A DNA stretch of 49,086 nt from Anaerovibrio slackiae (GCF_009695585.1 NZ_VUNR01000021.1:1-49086), one strand, 5' to 3'; counted from the stretch's first letter, positions 25,810 through 36,917 are shown. A program made the numbers and translations. Notes: generated from the letters alone by a model not told the origin.

Positions 25810-26703
25810 ATGGCTGTAGATAAAGCCCTCCCGGACACCTGAATCGCTGTAGGTAATCTTCTCACAGCCAAACTTCTTCACCAGCACATCGGCAATCACC
25901 ATGCCCGGAATGATTGTGTGAATGCGGTCAGGCACCTGCTTCATCAGAAGCACCGCATCCTCATGGCGGATTTCCTCCAGGCTGCTGAAATGGCGGATGA
26001 TTTCCTCCAGGCTGGCAGCCTCTATGGAGAGATTCTTCCTGTCCTGGTTGTACATGGCGTTGTAGAGGGCGCAGGTGCCCTTGAAGGTGCCCCCTATGCC
26101 CACCAGCCCCCGGCAGCTGATACCGGCAAACTCAGCAGCCGTAGAAAGTATATGGGCAGCCTTTTCCCTCATAAGCCCCACCTCAAAGGCGTTGGGCAGG
26201 ACCGAGCTGGCGTATTTGGTGCGAAAATCCAATGAACCCATAGGCAGGCTCACCTTGCTGATGATTTTCCCCTCCTGGAAAGCCACCAGCTCCGTGCTGG
26301 CTCCACCTATATCCGCCAGCACCCCGTCCTTTTCCGCAATATTCCTGGTGGCACCAATAAAATCATACTCCGCTTCCTTATCCCCGGAAATGATTTCGAT
26401 ATCTATGCCGGTGCGCCGGATAATCTCCTCCACCGCCTCCCTGCTGTTCCGGCAGTTCCTGAGGGCTGCCGTGGTAAAAGCAGTCACCTGGCTGATATGG
26501 AAAATTTCCAGAAAGCTCCTGAATTCAAAAAGCACCTCGCATACCTTGTCTATGCCTGCCTTGGTCATCACATTGTTCTCAAGGTAGGCAGCCAGGCCTA
26601 CCAGGTGCTTTTTTTTCATCAGAAAATCTATCTTTTCACCGGCAATATCGTAGATTGCCATCCTGATGGTGTTGGAGCCAATATCAATAATCCCGTGTAT
26701 CAT
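25801..26703 (-). CDS. Ppx/GppA family phosphatase (exopolyphosphatase-like)
   Basis: 300-residue member of the actin-like ASKHA fold that removes phosphate from polyphosphate or the 5' phosphate of pppGpp. The start GIIDIGSNTIRMAIYD is phosphate loop 1, DIGGASTELVAF is loop 2 and GLVGIGGTFKG is a later nucleotide-fold glycine loop. It is the short form with two N-terminal domains and no HD domain, so the substrate is uncertain. The start at 26703 has AGGAGG 9 nt upstream. The 3' end overlaps hcp by 9 bp on the opposite strand. Confidence 0.88.
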   Translation of the reverse strand: MIHGIIDIGSNTIRMAIYDIAGEKIDFLMKKKHLVGLAAYLENNVMTKAGIDKVCEVLFEFRSFLEIFHISQVTAFTTAALRNCRNSREAVEEIIRRTGIDIEIISGDKEAEYDFIGATRNIAEKDGVLADIGGASTELVAFQEGKIISKVSLPMGSLDFRTKYASSVLPNAFEVGLMREKAAHILSTAAEFAGISCRGLVGIGGTFKGTCALYNAMYNQDRKNLSIEAASLEEIIRHFSSLEEIRHEDAVLLMKQVPDRIHTIIPGMVIADVLVKKFGCEKITYSDSGVREGFIYSHLV

Positions 26704-26808
26704 AAGCAAAGTCCTCCTAAAATGCCGCAAAAAATACTATGCTCCTATACTATTCGCCAAAAATGCGGATATTCCTGCAAAAAATAAAATAAAAAAAGAT
26801 AAAAACAC

Positions 26809-26837
26809 TTGCACAAAAGTTAAAGTTATGGTAACAT
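26809..26837 (+). promoter_or_regulatory. Promoter of a small RNA or leader
   Basis: TTGCAC (26809-26814), 17 bp, TAACAT (26832-26837). Start of transcription near 26844. Confidence 0.6.
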
Positions 26838-26843
26838 ATCCTT

Positions 26844-26966
26844 GGGTGAAACGTTGTGGGGACAACGTTTGTTGTACATACTCTGTGGTGGAGTTTTGTA
26901 CAGGTGGCAGATGAGGTTGATGCAGAAGGAGCGACGATCGGTTGTCGCTCCTTTTGTATTTTTTAA
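26844..26966 (+). ncRNA. Predicted structured small RNA or terminated leader with GGGG loop
   Basis: About 120 nt bounded by a promoter and an intrinsic terminator. Hairpin 1: AACGTTGT-GGGG-ACAACGTT (about 26850-26869, perfect 8-bp stem). Hairpin 2: GTACATACTC...GAGTTTTGTAC (about 26874-26901). Then a G-rich linker and the terminator AAGGAGCGAC (26926-26935)/GTCGCTCCTT (26944-26953) with T-run. It lies 92 nt ahead of the P-loop kinase-like gene, so it is either an independent small RNA or a cis-acting attenuator of that gene. No known riboswitch consensus was recognised. Confidence 0.6.
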
Positions 26967-27057
26967 ATTTTTCAGTTCATTTTTACAATAAATTATGCTA
27001 CAATAAAGATAGTAAATATAAAACGTGCAAATTATTATGTTAGGACGGTTGATACCC

Positions 27058-27642
27058 ATGTCAAATAAACTTTTTGCTTTGGTCGGTCCGTATGCTTCCG
27101 GTAAGTCCTCACTGATTACGCGTTTGATGGACCTGGGCGTTCATTATATTCCCGTATACAGCACCAGCGATGCCATGCGCCTGAAAAAGGACAAGCGCAT
27201 GGTTAATTTTGTCAGCAAGTCAGCCTTTGAGCAGGCAGACTGGATTGTGAAGGTGGCATACAAGGGGGATTATTACGGCATCAAGAAGAAAGATATGCTG
27301 GAATCCATAACCCACAACAAAGTGAGCATTACGGTACTGGATCAGAACGGTGTCAAGCAGCTGGCCAAGCTGATGAACGGCAAGCTTACCACCATCTATC
27401 TCATGACTGACTATGTGTGCCTGGTGGACAGGATGCTGCGCCTGGGGCACAACAATGTCGATATGAAATATCACCTTGAGTATGCTGAATCCAATAACGA
27501 GTTCAACTTCTGGAAATCTGCTGATTTCATCATCAAGAATACCAAAGACCTGGACACTGCCTTCAACCAGCTGATGGCTATTATGGGTCTGTCTGTCAAT
27601 GCCCCAAGAGAGGTTATTGCCAAGCTCAACCAGACGATCTGA
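27058..27642 (+). CDS. Guanylate-kinase-like P-loop protein
   Basis: 194 residues. The N-terminal nucleotide loop is VGPYASGKSSL (residues about 8-18), followed by VHYIPVYSTSDAMRLKKDKRMVNFVSKSAFEQADW, which has the layout of the guanylate kinase GMP-binding region, and a strand before VLDQNGVKQL. A true guanylate kinase would carry S-x-TTRxxR at the GMP site. Here the corresponding part is YSTSDAMR, so it may have a different acceptor or be regulatory. It starts at ATG 27058 with only a weak AGGACGG upstream. A possible promoter with TACAAT (26999-27004) lies after the small RNA terminator. Confidence 0.65.
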   Translation: MSNKLFALVGPYASGKSSLITRLMDLGVHYIPVYSTSDAMRLKKDKRMVNFVSKSAFEQADWIVKVAYKGDYYGIKKKDMLESITHNKVSITVLDQNGVKQLAKLMNGKLTTIYLMTDYVCLVDRMLRLGHNNVDMKYHLEYAESNNEFNFWKSADFIIKNTKDLDTAFNQLMAIMGLSVNAPREVIAKLNQTI

Positions 27643-27710
27643 TAGCTGAGGGCTGATATCAGATATCTCAACCTGAATTACAGGAGCAAAACAGAAACAT
27701 CATCAAGTGA

Positions 27711-27738
27711 GTGCTATGCCGGGCATAGCACTTTTTTT
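27711..27738 (+). terminator. Terminator of the kinase-like gene
   Basis: GTGCTATGCC (27711-27720) pairs with GGCATAGCAC (27722-27731), followed by seven T. Confidence 0.9.
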
Positions 27739-27740
27739 GC

Positions 27741-27772
27741 AAAAAAATGCCCCCTGCCATCACAGCAGGGGG
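27741..27772 (-). terminator. Terminator of htpX
   Basis: CCCCCTGC (27750-27757) pairs with GCAGGGGG (27765-27772). On the minus strand a T-run (27741-27747) follows. Confidence 0.88.
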
Positions 27773-27831
27773 AACGTAACAACTATATAGCTTATAAGCA
27801 TGGCAGCAACGCCCTGAGACGTGGCCAATGC

Positions 27832-28701
27832 TTACCTGCCCATGGCAATGGCCTGCTGACGCAGCCTTGCTATGCGCTCCGACGTAGGCGGATGGGTGCT
27901 GAACAGGTTAATGAAGGTCTGCTTGGAGCCCTTCAAAGGATTTACGATGCACAGATGGGCTGTAGAAGCCGTAGCCTGGCTCATGACCGGGCCGTTCAGG
28001 GAAAAATACTCAATCTTTTCCAAAGCGTTGGCCAGGGCATTAGGATTGCCGCAGATTTCACCGCCGGCCTTATCCGCCTCATACTCACGGGAACGGGAAA
28101 TAGCCATCTGAATGAGGGCTGCCGCAATGGGGGCAATCACAATGGTCACAATCAGGCCGATGAAGCCGCCATTCTCATCATCATCGGAACGGCCGCCAAA
28201 GATAGCCGCCCACTGGGCAATATTGGCAATCATGGAAATGATACCTGCCATGGCCGCAGCCACGCAGGAAATCAGGGTGTCACGATGCTTCACATGAGAA
28301 AGCTCGTGAGCCAGCACACCGGCAATCTCATCGTAGTTAAGTGCCTGCATCAGGCCTGTAGTCACTGCCACAGCCGCATGGGAAGGATTCCTGCCGGTAG
28401 CAAAGGCATTTGGCACACCACTGTTGATGATGCACACCTTCGGCATAGGCAGCTCCGCATTGGCTGCCAGGTTGGCCACCAGATTATAGAGCTCCGGCGC
28501 ATCATCTGCCGTCACCTCCCTGGCACCGTAGGTCTTCAGCACAATGGTATCACTGAACCAGTAGGTACCAAAATTCATGGCCAGGGAAAACAGCAGCATT
28601 ATCATCGCACCGCTGCGCCCGGCAAAGGCACCGCCCACAGCTATCAGGATACCCATCAGCAGGGCCATTAAAACCGTAGTTTTCAGCGTATTCATACTCA
28701 T
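27832..28701 (-). CDS. htpX: Zinc metalloprotease HtpX
   Basis: 289-residue membrane protease (M48B) that degrades damaged membrane proteins. Two N-terminal membrane segments precede the catalytic site HELSHVKH, two more membrane segments follow it, and SREYEADKAGGEI holds the third zinc ligand. Length and layout match the family. A strong promoter lies 90-120 bp upstream on the same strand. It stands alone between two terminators. Confidence 0.95.
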   Translation of the reverse strand: MSMNTLKTTVLMALLMGILIAVGGAFAGRSGAMIMLLFSLAMNFGTYWFSDTIVLKTYGAREVTADDAPELYNLVANLAANAELPMPKVCIINSGVPNAFATGRNPSHAAVAVTTGLMQALNYDEIAGVLAHELSHVKHRDTLISCVAAAMAGIISMIANIAQWAAIFGGRSDDDENGGFIGLIVTIVIAPIAAALIQMAISRSREYEADKAGGEICGNPNALANALEKIEYFSLNGPVMSQATASTAHLCIVNPLKGSKQTFINLFSTHPPTSERIARLRQQAIAMGR

Positions 28702-28790
28702 TTCTCCTTACAGAATACTATACTTCTCCTAACTATCACATAGTCTACATGATAAATCTGAAAAAAGTCTAAAAATCAAACTTTTTCTAG

Positions 28791-28819
28791 ATAATAGCAG
28801 AAGAAAACATATTTGTCAA
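28791..28819 (-). promoter_or_regulatory. htpX promoter
   Basis: TTGACA (28814-28819), 17 bp, TATTAT (28791-28796) on the minus strand. Confidence 0.75.
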
Positions 28820-28830
28820 TCATCAAACAA

Positions 28831-28852
28831 AAAAGGGGGCATAAGCCCCCCT
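28831..28852 (-). terminator. Terminator of the dnaA-gyrB cluster
   Basis: GGGGGC (28835-28840) pairs with GCCCCC (28845-28850). On the minus strand a run of six T follows. It closes the co-directional block that ends with gyrB. Confidence 0.88.
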
Positions 28853-28870
28853 GAAAAGTCATATATGCTA

Positions 28871-31199
<2,329 letters not shown>

Positions 31200-31203
<4 letters not shown>

Positions 31204-32138
31204 TTGCCTGCCCCCTTTGAGGGAGCTTCCCTGCCCCCAGCCTTTTGCTTCGGCACATAGCGCACATCACGGCGCAGGCGGCTCATGGTCTTTTTCACTA
31301 CCTCGTCACTGAGCTGTTCAGGTGGCAGGGAACGGTATAGCATGACCAGAGTCTTGGCCTCGATGCTTTCCACATCGCCATAATCCACCCTGCTGGCAAG
31401 GCGCTGCAGCAAAATCAGCCGCTGGGACTGAAATTCCTGCTGACTGCAGGAAACCTCCTGCAAAACCTCCCCGTACTTCGCCCAGGGCATATCCAGCAAA
31501 AGCTGCTGGATTTTCTCCGCCTTTTTTTCCTTCATGCGCCTTTTGCAGCTGTAGCAGTATTCCTCAGCCGGTGGGCAGATACTGCCGCACCCCTCACTGG
31601 CACAAGGGTGCCAGTAGCTTTTCTGTCGGTAGCGGAGCATCCTGCGCACGTTGCACCCCAGCCGCATTGCCGCACTGCGCATTTCCTCATCCTCTATGCT
31701 GCTGCAGCTTTCCCGGATCGCTGCCAGCTCCTCATCAGACAGCTGGATTTTCTTCAGCTGCTTGCCCAGATGCCTGCTTTCATCCTCTTTGTACAGGGTA
31801 TTCTCCTGTGAAATATACCAGCCGGGCTGGCCGGTAAAAATCAGCTCCTGCACCAGCTCCTCGCCAAAATGGCTGTTGATTTTCTGCTTTATGTCATACT
31901 CCATGTACTTCAGCTGCTCCGCCCAGGCCGGATGGGTTGTGCGGATAAACAGCTTCTTGAACTCAAGCTTCACCGCCCGGGCATGGGCGGCAATATCCTT
32001 GCCCACCAGCGTCTGCCACTGATAGACCACCAGATGCTGCTTGAATTCCTTGCCGATTTTCATTGTTTTGAGGGACTGGATAAAAATATCCCCCACGCTT
32101 TCCAGCTTGCCGTTTCTCTCAGCCGTCTGCTTTGCCAT
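31200..32138 (-). CDS. DciA-like DUF721 protein with extra C-terminal cysteine-rich part
   Basis: About 312 residues from the ATG at 32138. Residues about 15-105 are the DUF721 domain (IFIQSLKTMKIGKEFKQHL, YQWQTLVGKDIAAHA, LFIRTTHPAWAEQL), seen in DciA helicase-loading proteins. The rest is unusual: a helical region, then five cysteines at about 179, 184, 188, 195 and 198 resembling a zinc ribbon, and a helical C-terminus of about 110 residues. The start overlaps the recF 3' end by 20 bp. The longer frame from 32213 would overlap recF by 95 bp and is less likely. Position next to recF and dnaN supports a replication role. Confidence 0.75.
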
Positions 32139-33246
32139 AGCCTGCACCTGCAACACTTCCTGCTGCCACGCGGAAATACCTCCCCACGCTCTGCATGTCA
32201 AAATACGCCTCATCAGTGGCGGTAATCAAGGTCTGTATGCCTTCCCTGCCAATAAAGGACAAAAGCTGCTGCCTTCTCCCGGCATCCAGCTCGCTCATCA
32301 CATCATCCAGTAAAAGTATCGGGTACTCTCCCGTCTCGGAGCGGATAAATTCCAGCTCCGAAAGCTTCATAGCCAGCACTCCCGTTCTCTGCTGTCCCTG
32401 GGAGCCGAAGCTCCTGAGATTGATGCCATTGACAGAGATTATAATATCATCCCGGTGGGGGCCAATGCCTGTCACACCGCGATATACGTCTTCCTCACCT
32501 GAACGAGTCAGCATTTCATTATACCATATTTTTAGATTTCCCGCTATAGGCTCATTTTCGCTGCCCTTAATCTGATAGGCTATGCTGAGATTTTCTTCGT
32601 TGCCGGAAATCCGCTTCTGCATGAGATTGGCCAGCATGTTGAATTTCTTCACCGCCTCCAGCCGCTTGGCAGTTATCTTTGCCGCGCTTTCCGCCAGCTG
32701 GGGATTCCAATATTCCAGCATATCCCGGCCTGCCCTGCGCTCCCTGATTTCCTTCAGCAGGGAATTTCTCTGCTGAAGGAGCCGGTTGTACTTGATGAGC
32801 TCATGGTAGTAGGCAGGGCTTGCCTGGGAAATTTCCATATCAAGAAAGCGCCGCCTGCCGGCAGGGGCGCCCTTGATAAGCTGCAAATCATCAGGGGCAA
32901 AAAGCACCACGTTCACCGCCCCGATTAGCTCCTTGACGGATATTTTCCTGCCGTTATAGGCAATGGTACGCCTCTTGTCCCGATAAAAGGTAAAATCCAG
33001 CTGATTTTCCACGCCAAAACGCTGGAAGCCCAGGGAAATACTTCCCCCGGGAGCATTCCAGCGAACCAGCTCGCTATCCGTGCTGCTCCTAAATGAGCTG
33101 CCGCAGGCAGCATAATAGACCGCCTCCAGGATATTGGTCTTCCCCTGGGCGTTGCAGCCGATAAAAATGTTCAGGTCATCATAAAATTTGAGTTCCAGTT
33201 TTTCATAATTCCTGTAATCAACAAGCTTGAGGCTACTGACCTTCAT
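32119..33246 (-). CDS. recF: DNA replication and repair protein RecF
   Basis: 375-residue SMC-like ATPase that helps load RecA at single-strand gaps. Walker A is FIGCNAQGKTNILEAVYYAA (residues about 28-47), the signature region is SFGSQGQQRTGVLAMKL and Walker B is ILLLDDVMSELD. Normal length. It follows the S4 gene by 3 bp in the standard dnaN-yaaA-recF order. Confidence 0.97.
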   Translation of the reverse strand: MKVSSLKLVDYRNYEKLELKFYDDLNIFIGCNAQGKTNILEAVYYAACGSSFRSSTDSELVRWNAPGGSISLGFQRFGVENQLDFTFYRDKRRTIAYNGRKISVKELIGAVNVVLFAPDDLQLIKGAPAGRRRFLDMEISQASPAYYHELIKYNRLLQQRNSLLKEIRERRAGRDMLEYWNPQLAESAAKITAKRLEAVKKFNMLANLMQKRISGNEENLSIAYQIKGSENEPIAGNLKIWYNEMLTRSGEEDVYRGVTGIGPHRDDIIISVNGINLRSFGSQGQQRTGVLAMKLSELEFIRSETGEYPILLLDDVMSELDAGRRQQLLSFIGREGIQTLITATDEAYFDMQSVGRYFRVAAGSVAGAGYGKADG

Positions 33247-33249
33247 GGC

Positions 33250-33480
33250 TTACTGCACCCCGGTTTCTTCCCTGGCTACCTGCCAGCAGCCCATCTCCAG
33301 GATTTCCACAGTGTCTCCCGGAAACAGGCGCCGCCTTTTAGCTGTCTCGATATTGCCGTTGACCAGGATGAGCTTTTCCTCCAGCATAGGCCTTACCTGG
33401 CCGCCGGACTCGATGATGCCGGCCCATTTCAGGAGCTGGTCAAGCTGGATGCTCTCTGTATGAATGGCTATTTTTTCCAT
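33250..33480 (-). CDS. yaaA: S4 domain RNA-binding protein YaaA
   Basis: 76-residue single S4 domain (QLDQLLKWAGIIESGGQ...LVNGNIETAKRRRLFPGD), the small protein encoded between dnaN and recF in Firmicutes and linked to ribosome assembly. AAAGGAG lies before the ATG. Co-transcription with dnaN is suggested by the 14-bp gap. Confidence 0.93.
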   Translation of the reverse strand: MEKIAIHTESIQLDQLLKWAGIIESGGQVRPMLEEKLILVNGNIETAKRRRLFPGDTVEILEMGCWQVAREETGVQ

Positions 33481-33494
33481 CTAAATATCTCCTT

Positions 33495-34601
33495 TTAACT
33501 CCTGACAGGAGTGACGATGTACACGAAATTCGGCTCGCTTTCCGTCCTGATACCGGCAGAATTCAATGGGCCGTTCAGGGAAAGGGTAAATTCCGGTGAC
33601 TTGATGAGCTTCAGGCAGTCATTGATGTAGTCAGCATTGAAGGAAATCCTGATGTCATCGCCATTAATAACGGCGGAGCCGTATTCCTCGCCGTTTCCGA
33701 TTTCCGGATTGGCTGAATAAATCTTCACCATGCTGTTGGCAAACTCCATGGTGATAACGTTGTAGTCATTTGTCCTGGAAATCAGGGCGATGCGGTCGAT
33801 AATTCCTTTAATTTCATCTGTTTTCAAGGTGATAGCTGTCTTGAACTCCACCGGGATAACCCTGTGATAATCAGGGAACTGGCCTTCTATAAGCCGTGAG
33901 GAAATGTAGACGTTGTCAACCTCAAAGCTGATCTGTGTCGGGCTGCAGCTGATGTTCACCGTCCTCGGCATATCGGACTGGAGGATTTTCTGCAGCTCGT
34001 TTAAGAGCTTGGAAGGAATGATCAGCTTCTGCTCCCCCTGGAATTCCTCCAGGGTATCTGATTTTACTGCCAGCCTGTGGGTATCGGTAGCTGCCATCAG
34101 GATGGAATCCTCCTTCAGCTCCAGGAGACAGCCTGTAAAGATAGGGCGGCTTTCCTCGTGGGAGCAGGAAAAAGCTGTGTTCTGGATGAGATCCCGCAGG
34201 ATGACATCGGAAATCTGGAAGCTGCTTCTGCCCTCAACCCTCGCAATAGTAGGATAATCAGTTGCTTCCATGCTCAGGAAGGAGAACTTGGAGCGGTTGG
34301 AGGTAATATAGACCATCTTTTCTTGATTATTGTACTCGAAGTCAACGGTGGTACCCGGCAGGCGGCGGATGACTTCCTGGGCATAACGTCCTGCTAAAAC
34401 CATTTCCCCTGGTGCTGCCACCTGAGCTTCGATATTGCAAATAATGCCCATCTCATAATCTGTTGCCTGCAAGGTCAGCTGATTGCCTTCTGCCTTCATA
34501 TAGATACCGGAAAGGATTGGTGTCTGAGGCTTTGGCGATACTGCCTTCATGACAATCTGTATTGCCTGCACTATATCTTCCTTTTGACAACTGAATTTCA
34601 T
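33495..34601 (-). CDS. dnaN: DNA polymerase III subunit beta (sliding clamp)
   Basis: 368-residue processivity clamp that rings DNA. It has three repeated domains of about 120 residues (MKFSCQKEDIVQAIQIVMKAV..., FQISDVILRDLIQNTAFSCS..., HRVIPVEFKTAITLKTDEIKG...) and ends in FVYIVTPVRS, the typical clamp end. The start is ATG 34601 with AAAGGA upstream, not the GTG three codons earlier. Separated from dnaA by the origin. Confidence 0.97.
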   Translation of the reverse strand: MKFSCQKEDIVQAIQIVMKAVSPKPQTPILSGIYMKAEGNQLTLQATDYEMGIICNIEAQVAAPGEMVLAGRYAQEVIRRLPGTTVDFEYNNQEKMVYITSNRSKFSFLSMEATDYPTIARVEGRSSFQISDVILRDLIQNTAFSCSHEESRPIFTGCLLELKEDSILMAATDTHRLAVKSDTLEEFQGEQKLIIPSKLLNELQKILQSDMPRTVNISCSPTQISFEVDNVYISSRLIEGQFPDYHRVIPVEFKTAITLKTDEIKGIIDRIALISRTNDYNVITMEFANSMVKIYSANPEIGNGEEYGSAVINGDDIRISFNADYINDCLKLIKSPEFTLSLNGPLNSAGIRTESEPNFVYIVTPVRS

Positions 34602-34610
34602 GTTTTGCAC

Positions 34611-34866
34611 ATCCTTTATATATTATTACTCTTTAATATTTTTAAAGTTTTAGGAGCCGTAATAGTAGGGGGTGTGGAAAGGGTGGATAAGGGGAATCTG
34701 CCCGAGAAATTATCCGCAGGAAGCCTGTGCATAATCTGTTGATTATGTTTGCGGGTCAGCAAAAGGTTATCCACATCATCCACAAGAACAAAATATCGTC
34801 AAAGTTATCCACAGCCCGTCTACACTTACATGCACCGCTTATCCACATATTTACAGGGATAAAACA
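34611..34866. other. oriC: oriC, main part: DUE, DnaA-trios and DnaA boxes between dnaA and dnaN
   Basis: Perfect TTATCCACA at 34767-34775, 34805-34813 and 34839-34847. TGTGCATAA is at 34726-34734, with single mismatches at 34682-34690, 34710-34718 and 34776-34784. Read on the minus strand towards dnaN: boxes, a C-run, CTACTATTA (34660-34668, three DnaA-trios), then an AT-rich stretch 34616-34655 that can unwind. This is the order of the B. subtilis basal unwinding system. Strand switch of genes around dnaA supports the call. Confidence 0.9.
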
Positions 34867-34892
34867 GCCGGGCAATGCTACCCGGCTGTGTA

Positions 34893-36338
34893 TTACATTT
34901 TCTCTATGCTCTTGATAAGCTCCTGCACGGTCTTGTCCAGCTGGATATTGGACGTCCTGTCCTTGGCAATCTTCTTGTAGGCGTGAAGCACCGTGGTATG
35001 GTCCCTGCCGCCGAAAAATTCGCCGATCTGGGGCAGGGATGTATCTGTCAGCTCCCTGCACAGGTACATGGCAATCTGCCTCGGCACCGCGAGATTCTTA
35101 TTCCTCTTGCTGGAGTTCAGGTCATCAATATTCAGCTTGAAATGGGTGGCAACCACCTCACGGATGATTTCCAGGGTGATTTCCTTGGTGGTATTGTCAG
35201 GGAAAATATTTTTTAGTGACTCAGCCACCAGCTCCGTGGTAATCCTGCTGCCGGTGAGGGAGGCATAGGCAACCACCCGCGTCAGGGCGCCTTCCAGCTC
35301 CCTGATGTTGTTGTCGATGCGGCCGGCGATGTAAATCAGGGCCTCATTTGGCACGTCCAGGTTCTCCAGCATTGCCTTCTTCTTGAGAATGGCGATACGG
35401 GTTTCCAGGTCAGGCACCTGGATGTCTGCCAGAAGACCGCTGGCAAAGCGTGATTTCAGCCTTTCTTCCAAGGTCTGGATTTCATGAGGCGGCCGGTCGG
35501 AGGAAAGCACAATAGCCTTGTTGGACTGATAGAGGGCGTTGAAAGTGTGGAAAAATTCCTCTTGAGTCTGGATTTTCTTGGTCAAAAACTGCACATCGTC
35601 TACCATCAGAAGGTCGATATGGCGGTACTTCTGGCGAAATGCCTCGGTGGAGTTGTCACGGATGGCGTTAATCAGCTCGTTGGTGAATTTTTCGCAGGTA
35701 ATGTACAGTACCCTCTTGGTGGGATCATTTTTCAGCACCTCGTGGCCGATGGCGTGCATGAGATGGGTCTTGCCCAGGCCTACGCCGCCGTACATGAACA
35801 GGGGATTGTAGGTCTTGCCCGGCTCCTTGGCCACGGCCAGGGCAGCTGCATGGGCTATGCGGTTGAAGCCGCCGGTAACGAAGTTGTCAAAAACGTACTT
35901 GGGGTTCAGGGAGGAAGCATCGCCAGGTGCTATCTTGGCAAAGGAGGATTCATACCTGGCAGCGCTTTCCTCAGTCCTGCCAAAATCAAGGCTGCCTTGT
36001 GGATTGTCCTCATGCACCTCGATAGTCTTTGTCTTTGGCTTTTCAACAGGTTTTTCTGCGGGCCTGTATTCCAGGACAAAAGCGATTTCCCCCTGAATAT
36101 CCTGGGTGAATTCCAGCTTCCGGCAGGCTTCCTTGCAGGCATCCTGGGTAAAATCCTTGTACCTTTTCTCAAAGAACTGAATGATAACCTCGTTGTCAGC
36201 ACTGAGGGTAAAGGTGTTATCAGCAAAGGATACAGGCTTCAGGGGCTTCAGCCAGCGTTCAATGGCACCGGGGGATAGAAAATTTTCCACCTCTGCCAGA
36301 ATGGTATTCCAGAATTCGTCTAACTGTGTCTGTAGCAT
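34893..36338 (-). CDS. dnaA: Chromosomal replication initiator DnaA
   Basis: 481-residue AAA+ initiator. Domain I is at residues about 1-85 (LQTQLDEFWNTILAEVENFLS), followed by a short acidic linker. Domain III has Walker A GGVGLGKTHL, Walker B LLMVDDVQFL and the sensor and arginine region RLKSRFASGLLADIQ. Domain IV has the DNA-box recognition motif GGRDHTTVLHAYKKI. The start at 36338 (MLQTQLDE) has GAGGT about 10 nt upstream. Eleven more upstream codons are in frame but overlap a DnaA box and lack a better signal. Boxes on both sides of the gene allow autoregulation. Confidence 0.98.
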   Translation of the reverse strand: MLQTQLDEFWNTILAEVENFLSPGAIERWLKPLKPVSFADNTFTLSADNEVIIQFFEKRYKDFTQDACKEACRKLEFTQDIQGEIAFVLEYRPAEKPVEKPKTKTIEVHEDNPQGSLDFGRTEESAARYESSFAKIAPGDASSLNPKYVFDNFVTGGFNRIAHAAALAVAKEPGKTYNPLFMYGGVGLGKTHLMHAIGHEVLKNDPTKRVLYITCEKFTNELINAIRDNSTEAFRQKYRHIDLLMVDDVQFLTKKIQTQEEFFHTFNALYQSNKAIVLSSDRPPHEIQTLEERLKSRFASGLLADIQVPDLETRIAILKKKAMLENLDVPNEALIYIAGRIDNNIRELEGALTRVVAYASLTGSRITTELVAESLKNIFPDNTTKEITLEIIREVVATHFKLNIDDLNSSKRNKNLAVPRQIAMYLCRELTDTSLPQIGEFFGGRDHTTVLHAYKKIAKDRTSNIQLDKTVQELIKSIEKM

Positions 36339-36363
36339 AAAATAATGACCTCGCAAAAAAAAT

Positions 36364-36621
36364 TTATCCACTGATACAGGAACTTATCCACATCTGTGAA
36401 TAAAAGTGTGGATAAATCAATAAAAAAGGGGAAGGAAACAAGCAAAAAATCATTTTTCCTTCCATATTATATTGAAATCGTAAGATTATTAACAATATGT
36501 GCATAAGTCTTGTGGAAGACCTCTAATATTCTATCAAAATACAGGCAAGTTATCAACAGAAAATATGGGATAAGCAGCAAAAAAATACTTTTTATCCAGC
36601 GAAATTGAAAATTTATCCACA
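36364..36621. other. oriC: oriC, second part: DnaA boxes upstream of dnaA
   Basis: Perfect boxes at 36384-36392, 36407-36415 (reverse) and 36613-36621. TGTGAATAA is at 36395-36403 and TGTGCATAA at 36498-36506. Single-mismatch boxes are at 36364-36372 and 36550-36558. With the dnaA-dnaN cluster this forms a bipartite origin. The dnaA promoter must lie within it. Confidence 0.88.
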
Positions 36622-36639
36622 GCAGTCAAGGAAAAGTTC

Positions 36640-36668
36640 TTGACACGGTTTCAGCAGTAGTCTATAAT
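36640..36668 (+). promoter_or_regulatory. rpmH promoter
   Basis: TTGACA (36640-36645), 17 bp, TATAAT (36663-36668): perfect consensus boxes, as expected for a ribosomal protein gene at the origin. Confidence 0.9.
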
Positions 36669-36753
36669 CTTTGGTAGTTTAAATTCAATACATAATGCAT
36701 AGATTGGGTTTGACCGAGTTTTTACTCGTAAATATATTAAGGAGGTGCAGAAA

Positions 36754-36888
36754 TTGAAGCAGACTTATCAGCCGAACAATCATTGGAAGAAGAAGACTCA
36801 TGGTTTCCGTGAGCGCATGAAGACTAAGGGTGGCCGTCAGGTACTGGCTCGTCGCCGCGCAAGAGGCAGAAAGAAGATTTCAGCATAA
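36754..36888 (+). CDS. rpmH: Ribosomal protein bL34
   Basis: 44-residue basic ribosomal protein: [20 protein letters not shown], then [20 protein letters not shown], the exact family pattern and length. The start codon is TTG (36754-36756), 7 nt after AAGGAGGT. No ATG is possible at this place. Conventional rpmH-rnpA-yidD-yidC-jag order follows. Confidence 0.96.
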   Translation: MKQTYQPNNHWKKKTHGFRERMKTKGGRQVLARRRARGRKKISA

Positions 36889-36892
36889 TATT

Positions 36893-36917
36893 AGGTCACC
36901 TCGGTGACCTATTTTTA
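36893..36917 (+). terminator. Hairpin with T-run between rpmH and rnpA
   Basis: AGGTCACC (36893-36900) pairs with GGTGACCT (36903-36910), then ATTTTTA. As a partial terminator it would make bL34 mRNA more abundant than the rnpA message. Confidence 0.75.
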
